The notes beneath the pieces were generated by a model. It made no database searches, was not told the origin of the DNA, and saw only the letters and a program-made list of their open reading frames with translations. This document shows, one piece after another, positions 28,694 through 40,522 of a stretch of DNA of 57,910 nucleotides; positions within the stretch are counted from its first letter, which is position 1, and the number at the start of each line of letters is the position of its first letter. Source of the DNA: Saprolegnia diclina VS20 (taxonomy: Eukaryota > Oomycota > Saprolegniomycetes > Saprolegniales > Saprolegniaceae); contig NW_008246162.1 in NCBI RefSeq assembly GCF_000281045.1, positions 42,187 to 100,096 on the forward strand. The letters run 5' to 3'. Position numbers and translations under genes: made by a program.

Positions 28694-30504
28694 TCAGGCC
28701 ATCCACGCCTCGACAAGCAGGAGCGTCTCCTCCGCAACCCGCCTGTCGGCAATCCACGCCGAGAGGGCGGTCATATCAACGAGCGGGGGCGACGCAGCAG
28801 CAACTTCCGGTGGTGTTGATACCTCGGCGACGACGAGACTGTCAAAGGCGTCGGCGCAGGTGGCGCAGTGCGTGGCGTCGCCCAGCACGACCGAGACTGC
28901 TGCACGCATGCACGTGAGGTAGTAGGCTACGTGAAGATGTGTAAGCCCGACGAAGCAGCTCAGACCGACGCACCTGCCTCGGAGCCATCGTCGAACGAAA
29001 ACGTTGAGGCAAGTGCGAGCCGACGGAGGAGGGCCGGCACGTTCGCCCGTGCAATGACAAAGATTAGCAGCGGGATGAGCACGTCTGCGTTCAAAGAGTG
29101 GCACCCGAGTTGCCCAACCTCGTTGTGCATGCAATGCATGGCGGCGAGCACGGCTGTGACGACACCACCCGGTGTGACTTCGACAACGATGCGAGCGAGT
29201 GCAGCCTCGGTCGCTGGGAGGCTTCCAGCAGCGATGACGGTCGCTGGAGCGCCGAGGGTCGTCAAATCGACGCTCGAGGTGGCGTGGCCGAAATGATAGA
29301 GTTGGCGGGAAAAGCCGGGGGTCGTCTGAACCTCATAGGCTGCGGCGATCTTGGCGATGGCCGAGAAAACCGTATGGTGGACGCACATGCGGAAGGCGGA
29401 CCACGCATCCCCCTCTCCAGTCGGAAACTGAAACTCATCCTGCACCCGAAGTGCAAAATAACGTTCAAAGGCGAGGAGTGTCTTGGGCGGAGGCAGGTGC
29501 GTGACGCGAATGCCCGTGACATAGATGCGGGCCGTCGTTGCCGGGATCAAGCTCGATAGGCCGGGTACGAAGACATGGTCGAGCTCCGACGCATTATTCC
29601 CTGACTCGATCGCGAACGTTGCCTCGGCGTCCGCAAGGAGCTTCGCAGCCCAGTCACGTAATAGCCGACCGCAGCGTGTACGGGTGTCACTGACGCAGCG
29701 CCGAAATGCATTGAGGTGGGACACAGGGTATCGACCACCAGAGGACACTGCTGTTGTTGTCACAGCCTGCAGGGCACGGAGAACAGTCGCCACTTCTTTT
29801 GGCTTCGGTGCATCCACACACCCAAGCTCTTCGTCGTTCGTCGGCATCGCAAGGATGACGCTGTACGCGTGGCGCATAGCCGCTTCAAGGTGCGCTTGTC
29901 GGTGTCGCAGCATCGAATGCGGCACGTTGCTTTTGATGAGGCTCGTGACCGGCGATGTCCACTTGGCGTCCATGATGGCCTCCAAGAGATGTTGTGTCGG
30001 GGTCGAGGCAAGGGCCTGTGCGAGGTCCTCGGTGGCTTGGTGCCGCGACCGGAGCAGATCCACAACGCAAGCCTCCATATCAACTTGCAGCACCTTGTCA
30101 TGGATCATGAGCACGCTGAGAAAGCGTATCTTTTCGACGCAGGCTCGAGGAAGGCCCTCGGGCGCGAGCGGACGGAGTCGTGCGGCCCACTTCGCGGACA
30201 AGCGACGATGTCCAGCGAGTGCAGCCTCATATGAGGCCTCGCGCTCGATAAGCATCTCCATCAAATGCAGGCGGTACTCGTTGATCGTGGCCCGAGCCAT
30301 CTCGACCTCGGCGTCGTAGTCAGACGCGTGCGTGAGCCACATGGCGCTCTGGACGAGGCCAAGAAGGCGGCGGCTCCAGCTACGCTCTACTACGTGCTTT
30401 GCTGGCTTCTCATGCAGCTCGCTCGACGGCGGACCAGCAGGCAGGAAGTCGTCGAGGAGCGCGCTGACAGTTGGCCGCGGAGCGATGTTGTTCCCGTCGT
30501 CCAT
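28694..30504 (-). CDS. VPS9-domain protein (probable Rab5-family GEF)
   Basis: Exons (minus) 30504-28974 and 28926-28694, with a 47-nt intron; 587 aa. The C-terminal 160 residues match a VPS9 domain: HSLNADVLIPLLIFVIARAN, LLRRLALASTFSFDDGSEA and, across the splice, AYYLTCMRAAVSVV. Known of the family: VPS9 domains activate Rab5/Rab21-type GTPases on early endosomes. The N-terminal 400 residues are helical and not recognised; a basic segment (ERSWSRRLLGLVQS) and several short hydrophobic stretches occur. The canonical Asp and Tyr of the VPS9 catalytic core appear present (ADVLIP, AYYL), so it may be active. The splice is needed to complete the domain. Confidence 0.75.
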
Positions 30505-31274
30505 GAGTGAGAATCGCTATCCGGTTCGAACTATATCTTTATCCGGATAAGAGAATCTTGGTGAGGGCGGGAGGCGCAGGCCTCGGCGAGCTCGACAAAC
30601 CTCCAGCATGTGCAAGCTTCCTCTGCAAGCTTCCTCTGCAGCTAGGATATACCCGAGACATGCTGTCGACTGCACTTGTGGAGTCGCTGACCAAGCGCAA
30701 GCTTCTCGAGACGCCGTTACCACGGAGAGAATCGTAGGCCTCCTTCCCAGCCAATTCGTCCACCGGGTTCAGTTCCCTGTGCACAAGCTTCTCACCGCAA
30801 CCAACCAGTGGTATTCTTGCGGTATGACCAGCTAAGGTGGCATGGACCTGCTACTCCTTCGACCTTGAGGACGTGAAACACTTCAAAGTACTGTTACAGC
30901 GCCCCCGCCTCGTTGTGTTGTTCCACTCGCCAGCTAGTGTCCGCGTAGAGAATCCGCTTGCAGATCAGAAAATGATCGTGACCATGGGGCTGCCGTGGCG
31001 GTATTGGTCTGCTGGCTCGAGGCGACGCAAGTGAAAATATGAAACGTTCGGAGCACGGACCTTGGCCGGACGTTGTCCGTCGGCTGCGTCGCTGTGTGAC
31101 GTTTGCCCTTTTAAAGTATAATACGCGCTAGGACTTGTACTAGTTGCAAATCATCGACTCTTTGCGCACTAACGTATAGTTTAGAAATTACCTTAAGGAA
31201 GTCCTACGATGGACAACCACACTTGCAGCGTTGGTACTAGCGGTTTTCTATTGGTTAACATGAGGATAAAAGAC
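30505..31274. other. Intergenic, with a small tandem repeat
   Basis: About 770 bases. A 13-base unit (GCAAGCTTCCTCT) is repeated twice head to tail at 30612-30637. No gene supported. Confidence 0.5.
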
Positions 31275-33499
31275 TCATCGGCGCGCGTATTGCAGCGTCA
31301 GCTCGAGCACGGGAGCTTCGTCGCGCACGTTAAAGGACGCAATGCGCTCGCTAATGTCCATGCCCCAGTAGTCGACCTTCTTGTCTTCGAGCGCCGACGT
31401 CACTTGCACGCGGCACGAGAGGGTGTTCTGGCCATGCAAGACGCTTTGAAGGCGGATCGCGTAGCAGTGGCGGTTCACTGAGAGGACGGCCGCGGGCCAG
31501 CAGTAGAGCGTGAGTTCCACTGTCTGCAGGTCCTCAGGGCCGAGACGACCGACGTAGTCGCCGTACATGAAGTCCGAAACGCACGACATGGTCGTTTCGC
31601 CGTTGGCAAAGACCCGGAGGACGTGGGGGTGACCATCGAGGACAAATTCGGACCAAATCGTTGGGAAGAGTGCGTGCTCCGAGGTGATCTAGACGAGCAC
31701 GGTGAGCACTCGAACGCCCAGCAAAACAAAATACGTACGAAGAGTGACGAGCCCTGGACAATCTGCTGGACCGAGAGGCCCATGGAGAGGGCGCGAAAGA
31801 TAGTCAAGAACGACGGCGGCGACGAATCAGCGAGGAATGAAACATTCGTTGCCGTCCAGCGCCAGCGACCATCGAGAGGCGATGGCGTCGTCGTCGACGG
31901 CATCGGCGAGTTGATGGCCTATGGAGCGCCACGTCAGTCTCATCCAAATGCAAACCAAAGGCACGTACGAGGTACATCTCGCGCATCTGTGCGACAAACC
32001 ACTCGAATGCAAGCGTTGGGTGGTACGTCTGGATCTTGTGCCGGAGGAGCGAAATGTTGGGGCGCTGCGCGAGCGGGTCTTCCACGAGCCGCAGAATGTC
32101 TTGTGCCAAGTGCAGCAGCGTCGTGTCCAGCGGTGCGACGCTCGGATTGAGCGTCTCGTACGCAAAGCGTATCCACGAGAGATACTTCTTTTCGAGGTCG
32201 CGCTTGTTGAGCAAGCAGGCTGCATTCGAGCCGAAAAAGTGGCGCACGGCCGGCATGTGCGTCGTGATTTGGCTCATGAAGAGCATGCACGCAGACGCGA
32301 TCGAGGCTTCGAGGCCCTTGGCTTGCGGCGACGGAGCACGAATGAACGGACCGAAGAGCGACGTCGAGATGTTGGGTTCAGTTCCATGGAAGAAGCACTG
32401 CTGCATGGTCTCTTCAAGCATTGCGAGCTGCGCGGCAAACGCAGGCACATCGAGCGTTGAAAGGTAGTAGTAGATGATCGAAAACGCGTGCTCCATGTCC
32501 GAGATGAGCGCTGATGGCATTGCGTCTTGCTGCATGCTCATGATTGACGACGGCGGCGTCATATTTTCGTCGTCGTTGTCGGAGCCATGGCTCGAGACGC
32601 GGTAGATGCCTTCGCACTGACACTGCGCCGACGTCTTCTCGAGGTCCTCCGGCGTCTGGCGCTGGCACACCTTGCACGCGCGCCGGTATGACATGACGAT
32701 GAAGGTCGGCGATTGCGTCGTTGCGACCACCCGCAGCATCGAAACGTTGTGGTGGAAGAAGCGCTCAAAGACATAGGCCTACAATGATGGCGAGATCAGC
32801 AAAAGGCGAACTGAAACTTAATCGTACGCGAAGGCAGTGGGTCGCGCGACGCTGCTGGCGCGCAGAGCCGCCCACCCAGCGGTAGTGCCACCCAAGCGAC
32901 GACGTGGCTTTGGGACTAAACTCGTTGACGCGCACCGAGGTTTTCTATTTGCAGGGCGCATGAGCCACGGCTGCGTCAAAAGCAATGGCCTACGTCGTCA
33001 AAGACATCGTACTGGCTCGCAATCCACTCGCCGATCGCGTGTGTCTGGCGACGGAGGTTGGACAGAATTGTCTGCTCGCTGAGCGTGTCGCCGACCTGGA
33101 ACGGCCGCTCGTACGACGCCTCGAAGCGAAGGTACGTCATGGACTGCTGGACGCGGTCCGCGGGGCCGTGCACGCGAGCAACGACGGACGTGCCGCAGAC
33201 GCTGTTGAAAACGTGCGACGGGCAGCAGTGGGGAAAGCATCTACAGCAGTCGACGTTGGAGGTGTCCAAGGCAATCTCGATGCGTACCGCAGGACCTAAT
33301 ACAACGTATGAGACGGCGATGCAAGCACAAAGCTGTATTACCTTGGTACCGCCGGACCGATGCGTTCTGGAGCCATTGAGCAGCAATGAGAAGCCATCCT
33401 CGAAGAAGTGGAGTCTGCTTACCGGAGGTACTTGGCTTCAAAAATGCTGTCGCATTTGCAGTATTGCGAGAACTCGACCGAGATGGCGCTCGTCACCAT
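31275..33499 (-). CDS. Seven-exon orphan protein, 638 aa
   Basis: Exons (minus): 33499-33423, 33366-33350, 33295-32994, 32944-32828, 32778-31969, 31918-31739 and 31688-31275; introns 49-56 nt; all phases agree and the total is 639 codons including the stop. I recognise no known domain. Visible features: an N-terminal Cys-rich region (FSQYCKC, CCRCFPHCC), a central Cys cluster (ACKVCQRQTP then CQCEG, C-x2-C and C-x-C about 17 apart) that might bind zinc, and a C-terminal globular, beta-rich part (VLRVFANGETTMSCVSDFMY, CRVQVTSALEDKKVDYWGMD). The 17-nt second exon is the least certain join, yet it is the only one that keeps phase between strong neighbours. Probably an oomycete-restricted gene. 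Confidence 0.65.
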
Positions 33500-36400
33500 C
33501 GTTTTGGTGTGTGGTGATGTCCGTGGCCGGCGGGGGCGGCAGCGGATTCGACACTGGGGTTGACGTGCATGTCACAGTTGGGCAGATGCCGAAGGTAGCT
33601 TCGATATCGAAATGCATTTGTCACAGGTTTCAGCTTTGACGGGGAAAAGACATTGCACGGTCAAAGTATACTCAATTGCAGAAGGACGACCCCGTCGTCG
33701 AACAACATAGCAGAGTGCATATTTCGAAGGCAATTCATTCTCAAGAATATAAAGAGAAAGAGGTTCACGCGGTCCTGTAGCTGTGCACGGCTTACCTAAA
33801 CAGAGACCATCTGCCGCGGTGCTGCACTGGCGAAAGCGCCAACGCCAATGGTTCCTGCCGGAGTAATTCGGTACCAGCCGCAGGCCTTTACCGACAACTC
33901 TTGAAGTTCGTATGGCGCCAGGGACATGGCGTCGCGAGAGTGGGACAGCGCCACCGCCCGGGTTCGTACCATCGCGTGTCCGAAGAGAGTTGGAGCATGT
34001 TTTTGCGCGACTGCGACACCAGAATGATTCCAACTGCAATCGCATCACGCACCGAGGGCCACACATTTCTGCAGGTGCAGGCTGATACACGTCGGACAGA
34101 CGACGGCGTGCCCACAAGCCCTGGATACGATTACCACACTTGGTGACTGGACTCTTGGGTGGCACCGCTGAACCTTGGGTGCTGGTATGCTCTAGCGGCA
34201 TGTCGCGGCCGTACAAGGAGACCGAGGCGTGTGACGTTATCCTTCTTCAAGGCCTGCATCATCGATTGTACCTGCACAAGCATTGGTCCCTCTTCCTCAC
34301 GGCATTGTGCACGCCAGGTCCCTACTATCGCCGTGCGTTGGACGTGCAATGCAGAGGCGAGCAGCCAACATGACTACGGTGGGACTCCGCACCAGAAGTA
34401 GCCTACCACGTGTATGCACCGGCGCCCGTTGCGTGATGATGCCACCTCTACTGTGGCTGTACACGTTGAAGGCGACGTGGGCGTGGCACCGCAATGTATG
34501 GCTTGTCTATGAGATTGTACGCGGAATCTCAAAAGTGCAACCTCGTGGAAAAGACGTGGTTAGCATTATTCCTCCTCTACCGCCTCGTAGTGCCGCGGCT
34601 CGCAGAAAAACGAACACAACCTATCCAACACACAGCTCAGAACTATCCTTGGTTATACGCCTCGTTTGTTTTTGCCTTCAGCACTGCAGTACTACATATA
34701 TAGAGTTGTATAATAGTAAAGTACGGTACTGTAGGGCATCCATACAATGGTACCGTAGGTAGACAGGCAGTGACGTTTGGGAGCAACGATCAACGCGTCA
34801 CAGGCATTAGAGCAAACATCAGCAGCGATACGACGAAAGTGCCAGCCGCGCTTGGACGTCACGGTGTTTCTTGGCAATTCTACTGGTTCCACAGGCGTGC
34901 CTGGTAAGGACACACTTGTTGTGGTCTTGACTGCCTTGATTATAGACCTTCTCAGGCCTCGTATCAGATTCGACTGAACCAGAAGCGTTTTTCTCGGGCG
35001 GTGTTGAGTAACCGCACCAGAACCATGCATGCGGGGCGCCTCTACGTTACAGTATCACCACTGCACCACACTGCACAACCGAACTGCAACCACATTAGTC
35101 GTGCAGATATGACGAGCATGTAAGCAGAAGGCAGAACAAAAGGATATTCAATGTGCAACCCACCGGCCCCAACACCCACAAAGCGTCGTCGTCGCAAACT
35201 TTGTGTCCATTTGTACGATGGGCCGTCTCACCGCAACTTCAACTCATCTGGTCGAGTCCACAGCAGGTGGTCTGGACCTTCAACGCATTGAAGTCCAGGC
35301 CGACGAATGAATTGATGAGGACAGAGTACAGTCACAGGAAGAAGCGTTGTCGCTCCCTTTATTGAACGGGACAGATAGCATGCCCTCGGCCTTTTCTCTT
35401 AAATATCGACGCGGGAAGGTTTTGGGTAAGCGCACTTATTGTACTCTTATGGCAGACATCGTACAGTGTATAGACACACTGTACAAATATGATAGAATTG
35501 GGGATATTTAATAAATACAGTGTACAATACCATTTCGAGCTGTTGGGCAAATTGTTTTGCAAACTTTCGTCTTTGACCACCACGATGCCTGGTGTCCATA
35601 AGCTCGATACGTCGTGAGATCATCCATTTGACGAAGCGAGTCGTTCAACGTACGCGACGCGTACGTTGGGGTTTGACGCAGCAGGAAAGCTGGATCATTC
35701 GCAGCCAAGTATGTACTGTACGCCTCTCAGCTGCCCGATGCGACGTTCCCCTACTTTTGCTCCGCATTTTCATCCAAGCCATTTGAAGCACCAATGGGGT
35801 GCATCGTAGTCCCCACGTCACGTTGCGTGTTTGTGGTGCGTCGTCGATCGCTGACAAAAATCACGCTGGCCAACACGCGCTAAGCAGGAATAAAGCGCGC
35901 AAAGTTGAAACTATATCAGTCAACGAATCGGCCGTTTCCAAGAAGAGAAAGAGGCGACACAAACAACAGAAGAGTAGAAAGTCAGAAGAGAGGTTAGCAA
36001 AACAAGACATTCAGCATTTGGCCTCCCGTAGCGAAATAGCTTACCCATCTCGACCACCACTAGGCAGATAGGGCAATCTACTCGGCCGTCAACGAGGAAA
36101 CACCGTCTCCGCATTCCATCGTGAGCTGCCGAGGCGAGCCTTCGCCCTCCGGTCCCGACGTTGTGGTGTAGAGCTTGATGTCGCCCCAGCTCAGGGTACC
36201 CCCACTGGACAACACAGTGGCATGTCCAGCCAGAGTATTGCTGCAGTGTGCTTCTACACTTTGAGAGTCCAAAAAAACTTGACGATGTTGGATGGAGACG
36301 CGCTGGCGTGTGGGTATATACTTCGCAAGGAGATCCGAGAGCCCTTGGTTGCAGGGGCGTTTGGAGACCTATCGGTCGCTCCGTCAGGTGAGCGTGAGAG

Positions 36401-36597
36401 CAGGGCCATCAATATTAATGTCCTTCGTGAGACCAAACGCGTTGCCTTGCGCTCTAGTGTGCTAATGTGCGGCTGCATTCGAGCCAAGGGCAATGATGCC
36501 GGAGCCGAGCGGTTGCCTCGTATCCGTAATTTGCAGTTCCCCCGTTATCCGTACAGCCATGGGGAGCTGTCCATTTTGCGATCCCCGCCGAAGCAGT
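33500..36597. other. Gene-poor interval, about 3 kb
   Basis: Apart from a doubtful RING-like gene (33796-34283) I see no supported gene. Composition is more AT-rich than the flanks, with many short random-looking frames on both strands. The end next to 36598 must hold the promoter of the acylaminoacyl-peptidase gene. No repeat family was recognised. Confidence 0.45.
33796..34283 (-). CDS. Possible RING-half protein, hypothetical
   Basis: Candidate exons (minus) 34283-34215, 34173-34053 and 34010-33796 (introns 41 and 42 nt), in phase, 134 aa. The middle exon contains RACGHAVVCPTCIS, which looks like the second half of a RING finger (C-x-H-x3-C-x2-C), but only one Cys (VQRCHPR) sits where the first zinc pair should be. 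The last exon is well-behaved protein (FGHAMVRTRAVALSHSRDAM, ELSVKACGWYRITPAG). It may be a degenerate or remote RING gene, with further 5' exons not found. Chance is also possible. Confidence 0.3.
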
Positions 36598-38838
36598 ATG
36601 ACGCCAGAGACCACAGCCTACGCGACAAAGGCCAGTGACTTGCTCACAGACATTGAGCGCACCCAGCGCATCTTGGCGGGTGGATCGCTCATCTCGACGG
36701 TGCCTGGCACAGTGCACGCCACGCTCGTCTGGAAGCAGCGCGACCTCATCAATGGCACGAACGTTGTGACGCAGGCACAGCACATCGTCCATGGCGACAC
36801 GGTCTTCCGCGGTCTTCCCACGAGCTACGACGCCAAGGCCGTGAGCATCTCGCCGTCGCAGAAGTTTCGCCTCATCGTGACGGACGCCGAAGACAAGACG
36901 TACCGCTTCAGCTTCTTTGACGCGCACCACTTGGTGGCTGTGCACCACACGACCAAGGACCTCCACGGCGCGCTCTACACTGGCCCCACGGACGGATCCA
37001 TCGTGTGGTCGGGCGACGAGTCGAGTGTGTTCTATCTCGCCGAGCGCAAGGAGAAGGAGGGCATGCCCTTCTGGGTGAACCCGAACAGCAAGCCGACGCC
37101 CGCAACGGACGCCGACCTCCGAGGCACGCAGTACGACCGCAAGCCGGACTGGGGCGAGCAGAACGTCGGGAAGCGCACATCGCGCATCTTTCGCCTGTCG
37201 TTGGTGTCCGGCAAGATTGACGAGGTGCCTGGCGTCCCCGACGACCTTACGATCGCAGAGCTCGAGATGCACGCAGGCGCCAACACACTCCTCTTCACGG
37301 GTATCGCCACGACACGCCGACTCGGGCTCATCTACTGCTACAATCGCGTGAAGCACGTGTACGCGTTGCCCCTTGGGACTGAGAATGCTGTCGCCGCGCA
37401 TCTCGTGCCCGACTCGGTCTGCGGCACGACGCGGTCGGCGCGCGTGTCGCCGGACGGCCGCTCCGTGGCGTATCTCGGTACACGCGACGTCCCGACGCAC
37501 AACACGACGAGCCTTCTCTACATCGTCGACTTTGCGTCGCGTGCAGAGCGCATCGTGGTCGATGTTGTTGACGAGCCGACGCCCGGCTACACGGCGGCGC
37601 CGTCGTCGGCGTTCAATGGTCTCTACATGAACTCGCTGCTGCCCCGATGTTGGTCGGTCGACGGCCAGCACATCCTCTGCAACACGGAGGTTGGCGCCCG
37701 TGGCGTCTGGAAGCACATCCGGGTCGAGTCGGGCGTCGTGTCCTCTCCGGCGTACCTTCTTGGCGATGCGACGGGCCACGAAACTCTTCTAGATGTCGCT
37801 GGGACCACGGCGCTCGTCGTGGTCTCAACACCGGTGGCGCCGTCGGCCGTGTACATTGTGCAACTGGACGCGACGACGCTCGATGTTGTCGGCCGCGTGC
37901 TCCTCGACGACCAAGCGCCGACGCGCCACATTGCGTCGTGGGCAGTGAAAGCTGTGCCGTCCGTGTCAATTCCAGGCACGAGCTTTTCGCCGCTGGCGGC
38001 TAGCGCGACGCCACTCCTGCCGCAAGTTGAAAGCTCAGCGCCTTACGAAGCCATCGTGGTCCTCCCGTCGACGCCGGCGCCTGTCGACGGCTTTCCCGTG
38101 GTCCTCGACCTCCATGGCGGCCCACACGGCTACGCACCAGCGACGTACCGGGCGCCGTACGACTATCTCTGTGCGCTCGGGTTCGCTGTTGTGACAGTCA
38201 ACTACCGCGGCTCGACGGGCTACGGCCGTCTTGCGCTCGAATCGCTCGTCGGGCGCGTCGGAACACAAGACGTCGGCGACTGCCACCGCGGGCTCCTTCA
38301 CGTCCTCGACACGTACAAGGACACGCTGAACGCAAACCAAGTCCATGTCTCGGGTGGCTCGCACGGCGGCTTTCTTGGTGCCCACCTCATTGGCCAGTAC
38401 CCGGGCTATTACCGCTCGGCTGTACTTCGCAACCCCGTGACGAATGTCGTGAGCCAAATCTTCACGAGCGACATTCCGGACTGGGGCCTTGCAGTCACGG
38501 GCATTGGCGCGTTCGAGTCGCTCGTCGCCACGGCGGCCGTGACACCGACGGTCGGCGACAACGGCAACCGCCTTGCGTGCCTCGCGCGCATGTGGGAAAT
38601 GTCACCCATGGCCAACGACCTCGCCAAGGTCTCGACCCCCGTGCTGTTTGGTCTTGGCGCCAAGGACCTGCGCGTACCGCCGACCGAAGGTCTCCAGCTC
38701 AACGACTCGCTGTCGCACCACGGTGTGGAAACGCGCGTGCTGTGGTACCCCGATGACTGCCACCCGCTTGATTCGGTCAAGACGTACGCCGACTTTGCCG
38801 TCAACTGGGCACTTTGGCTCCACGCCCACTCGGCGTAA
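36598..38838 (+). CDS. APEH: Acylaminoacyl-peptidase (serine peptidase S9C)
   Basis: Single exon, 746 aa from the ATG at 36598 (family about 730). It removes N-acylated residues from short peptides. The N-terminal two thirds form a beta-propeller; the C-terminal third is an alpha/beta-hydrolase. The triad is complete: Ser588 in VSGGSHGGFLGAHL, Asp690 in GLGAKDLRVP, His722 in PDDCHPLD. The oxyanion-side motif LDLHGGPHGY and the strand VNYRGSTGYG are also present. In-frame ATGs upstream (36493) add a short Cys-rich extension unlike the family, so I prefer 36598. Probably cytosolic; no signal peptide. High codon GC3 throughout is typical of well-expressed genes here. Confidence 0.94.
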   Translation: MTPETTAYATKASDLLTDIERTQRILAGGSLISTVPGTVHATLVWKQRDLINGTNVVTQAQHIVHGDTVFRGLPTSYDAKAVSISPSQKFRLIVTDAEDKTYRFSFFDAHHLVAVHHTTKDLHGALYTGPTDGSIVWSGDESSVFYLAERKEKEGMPFWVNPNSKPTPATDADLRGTQYDRKPDWGEQNVGKRTSRIFRLSLVSGKIDEVPGVPDDLTIAELEMHAGANTLLFTGIATTRRLGLIYCYNRVKHVYALPLGTENAVAAHLVPDSVCGTTRSARVSPDGRSVAYLGTRDVPTHNTTSLLYIVDFASRAERIVVDVVDEPTPGYTAAPSSAFNGLYMNSLLPRCWSVDGQHILCNTEVGARGVWKHIRVESGVVSSPAYLLGDATGHETLLDVAGTTALVVVSTPVAPSAVYIVQLDATTLDVVGRVLLDDQAPTRHIASWAVKAVPSVSIPGTSFSPLAASATPLLPQVESSAPYEAIVVLPSTPAPVDGFPVVLDLHGGPHGYAPATYRAPYDYLCALGFAVVTVNYRGSTGYGRLALESLVGRVGTQDVGDCHRGLLHVLDTYKDTLNANQVHVSGGSHGGFLGAHLIGQYPGYYRSAVLRNPVTNVVSQIFTSDIPDWGLAVTGIGAFESLVATAAVTPTVGDNGNRLACLARMWEMSPMANDLAKVSTPVLFGLGAKDLRVPPTEGLQLNDSLSHHGVETRVLWYPDDCHPLDSVKTYADFAVNWALWLHAHSA

Positions 38839-39161
38839 GCTCTCTTGTACACCGTAGTCGAGTGCATTTTACTGATTGCAGTCAAGTCATTCGTGATCAA
38901 GCGCACCGCCATGTTCCTTCTGACGTCATATTGAGCTGTGGACTTTCCACGCAGGGCTTAATTATGGCTCGTTGCACGGACGAGGTCAATCAAGTAGACA
39001 CCACACGTATGGGTATTGTTGTCTGGAGGAAGATGCAGCTCGAGGGGCATCCCGGTGTTGATATAACCTGGTGAAATGTGACCGAGAAGCGAGACACGAG
39101 GCGCAACCGACTCGTGTTAACTTACGAGGTCTCTAGGAAGAAATACAAACACGTTGCGTGC
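38839..39161. other. Convergent 3' flanks
   Basis: About 320 bases between the ends of the acylaminoacyl-peptidase and TIM23 genes. Nothing else is seen. Confidence 0.55.
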
Positions 39162-39873
39162 TTAGTAGCGCACGCCGAGGACGCTTTCGCCAAACTGGAC
39201 ACCGCCCATCAAGATCGCGCCAATGGCGCCAGCCATGAGCATCGGGCGCGTACCCGCTATGATGCGCACGATGAGATACCGACTAGTGACTGAGCAAAAA
39301 TCGTACCCGTGGACTTGTAGATCATGCCCGTGGCGCCAGCCGCAACGATCGGCAGCGCCTTGTCAAAGACACCATACTGGTCGAGCTCAAGCGTGTCAAC
39401 AACTTCCTGGCAGCCCGAGTACATGAGCGCTACAATTGCATGTAGTCAGTGTTGCTCGCTTGCTGCAAACTAGTCGTACCAAGGACGCCAAGCGCATTGC
39501 CGGCGCGCGAGCCGCGCTGGCCCGCAGCGTTGAAGAGCGAGTTCATGCGCACCTTGAACTTGCGGCTGGGACTGTTGCGGACACCTTCGAGGGCACCGTA
39601 GGCGCCGCCACCGATAATGCCACCAAAGTACGAGAGGCCAATGGTATGCGTGGCGCGCTCGTGGAAGCCACGGCCTTTGACATCGTACTCTAGGTAGTCA
39701 GCAGCGGACGTCGCGTTGTCGGCCACGCCAAAGACGGGCGAGATGACGCCAAGGTCGACGTTTGACGTGCTGCCAAAGTCCGGCAGCGAGAAGCCGGGCG
39801 AAGACGTCGGGAACGAGTTGGCGTCGAAAGACTCGTCGGCCTTGAACTCGGTGTCGGTCCAGCTGCTTGACAT
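39162..39873 (-). CDS. TIM23: TIM23 (inner-membrane presequence translocase channel)
   Basis: Exons (minus) 39873-39480, 39429-39307 and 39256-39162 (two 50-nt introns); 203 aa, as expected. Residues about 1-90 form an acidic, intermembrane-space region. The membrane part has the Tim17/22/23 signatures: THTIGLSYFGGIIGGGAYGALEG (first helix, with GxxxG motifs), NSLFNAAGQRGSRAGNALGVLGALMYSG (second helix and loop) and ATGMIYKSTAGTRPMLMAGAIGAILMGG (third and fourth). Known of the family: TIM23 is the main channel subunit for presequence-carrying proteins. ATG at 39873 gives the typical length; the frame opens 17 codons earlier at 39924. Splices join G|CG codons at both ends. Confidence 0.92.
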
Positions 39874-40522
39874 GGCAGGCAATTCACTCTGCTCTTCACC
39901 AGTAAATGAGCGCGTATCCCGCACTTAACCAGATGCTGCCGGTTCTGCGGCAACGATCCTCTAAAGTCCGCTTCGGACGGAATCTTCGGGAAGACTCTTC
40001 TAAACCGTACTTACGCGAACGGTTGAACACCAACCGGATTTAAGCCGTCCGGCTGGCTGGAGCATGGCGCATTCGTGACATAATTCGACAATCATCCTAA
40101 TTTTGTATTGCCACATAAGAAAAGCGTCACGAATACGTCGGTGCTGCGACAGTAGACACTGGCTCTCGGTCTGCTTCCATATTTCCGCGCGTGCTGATTG
40201 GTGTATCATGTCGTGAAGCGCCTGTGATTGGCTATAGCTATTGTATACGATTCTTTATGCTGGATGTCGTGTAACCTCCCCCTCGCGTCAAACGGGGCCA
40301 GAAATATGGCGCTAGGGAATAAAAATGCATTCGCCGTCCAGGGTAATAATATAATGGACAGCAATTGGGGGCGATTTTCAAATTGCTTGAAATTCCGAGA
40401 TTGGCACGCCGAAGCGCACGTGCCCCGATCCGTCGCCGCCCTCGCCCCTCGCCCTACAGGTAGCTGCATGGACGATGGAACATAACGGCTCATGATGCAT
40501 GCTCTTCCTTATTAGACCCAGC
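39874..40522. other. Divergent promoter region with CCAAT boxes
   Basis: About 650 bases between TIM23 (minus) and the acidic protein (plus). ATTGG occurs at 40197-40201 and 40227-40231. No gene supported. Confidence 0.55.

Noticed and set aside
30612-30637. Two 13-base tandem units
   Set aside because: Too short to be called a significant repeat.
33572-34216. 214-aa minus-strand ORF
   Set aside because: Arg/Pro/Cys-rich and unlike a protein; another frame here gives the RING-like candidate.
36454-37779. 441-aa minus-strand ORF
   Set aside because: Antisense to the acylaminoacyl-peptidase; Arg/Val/His-rich, no protein-like pattern.
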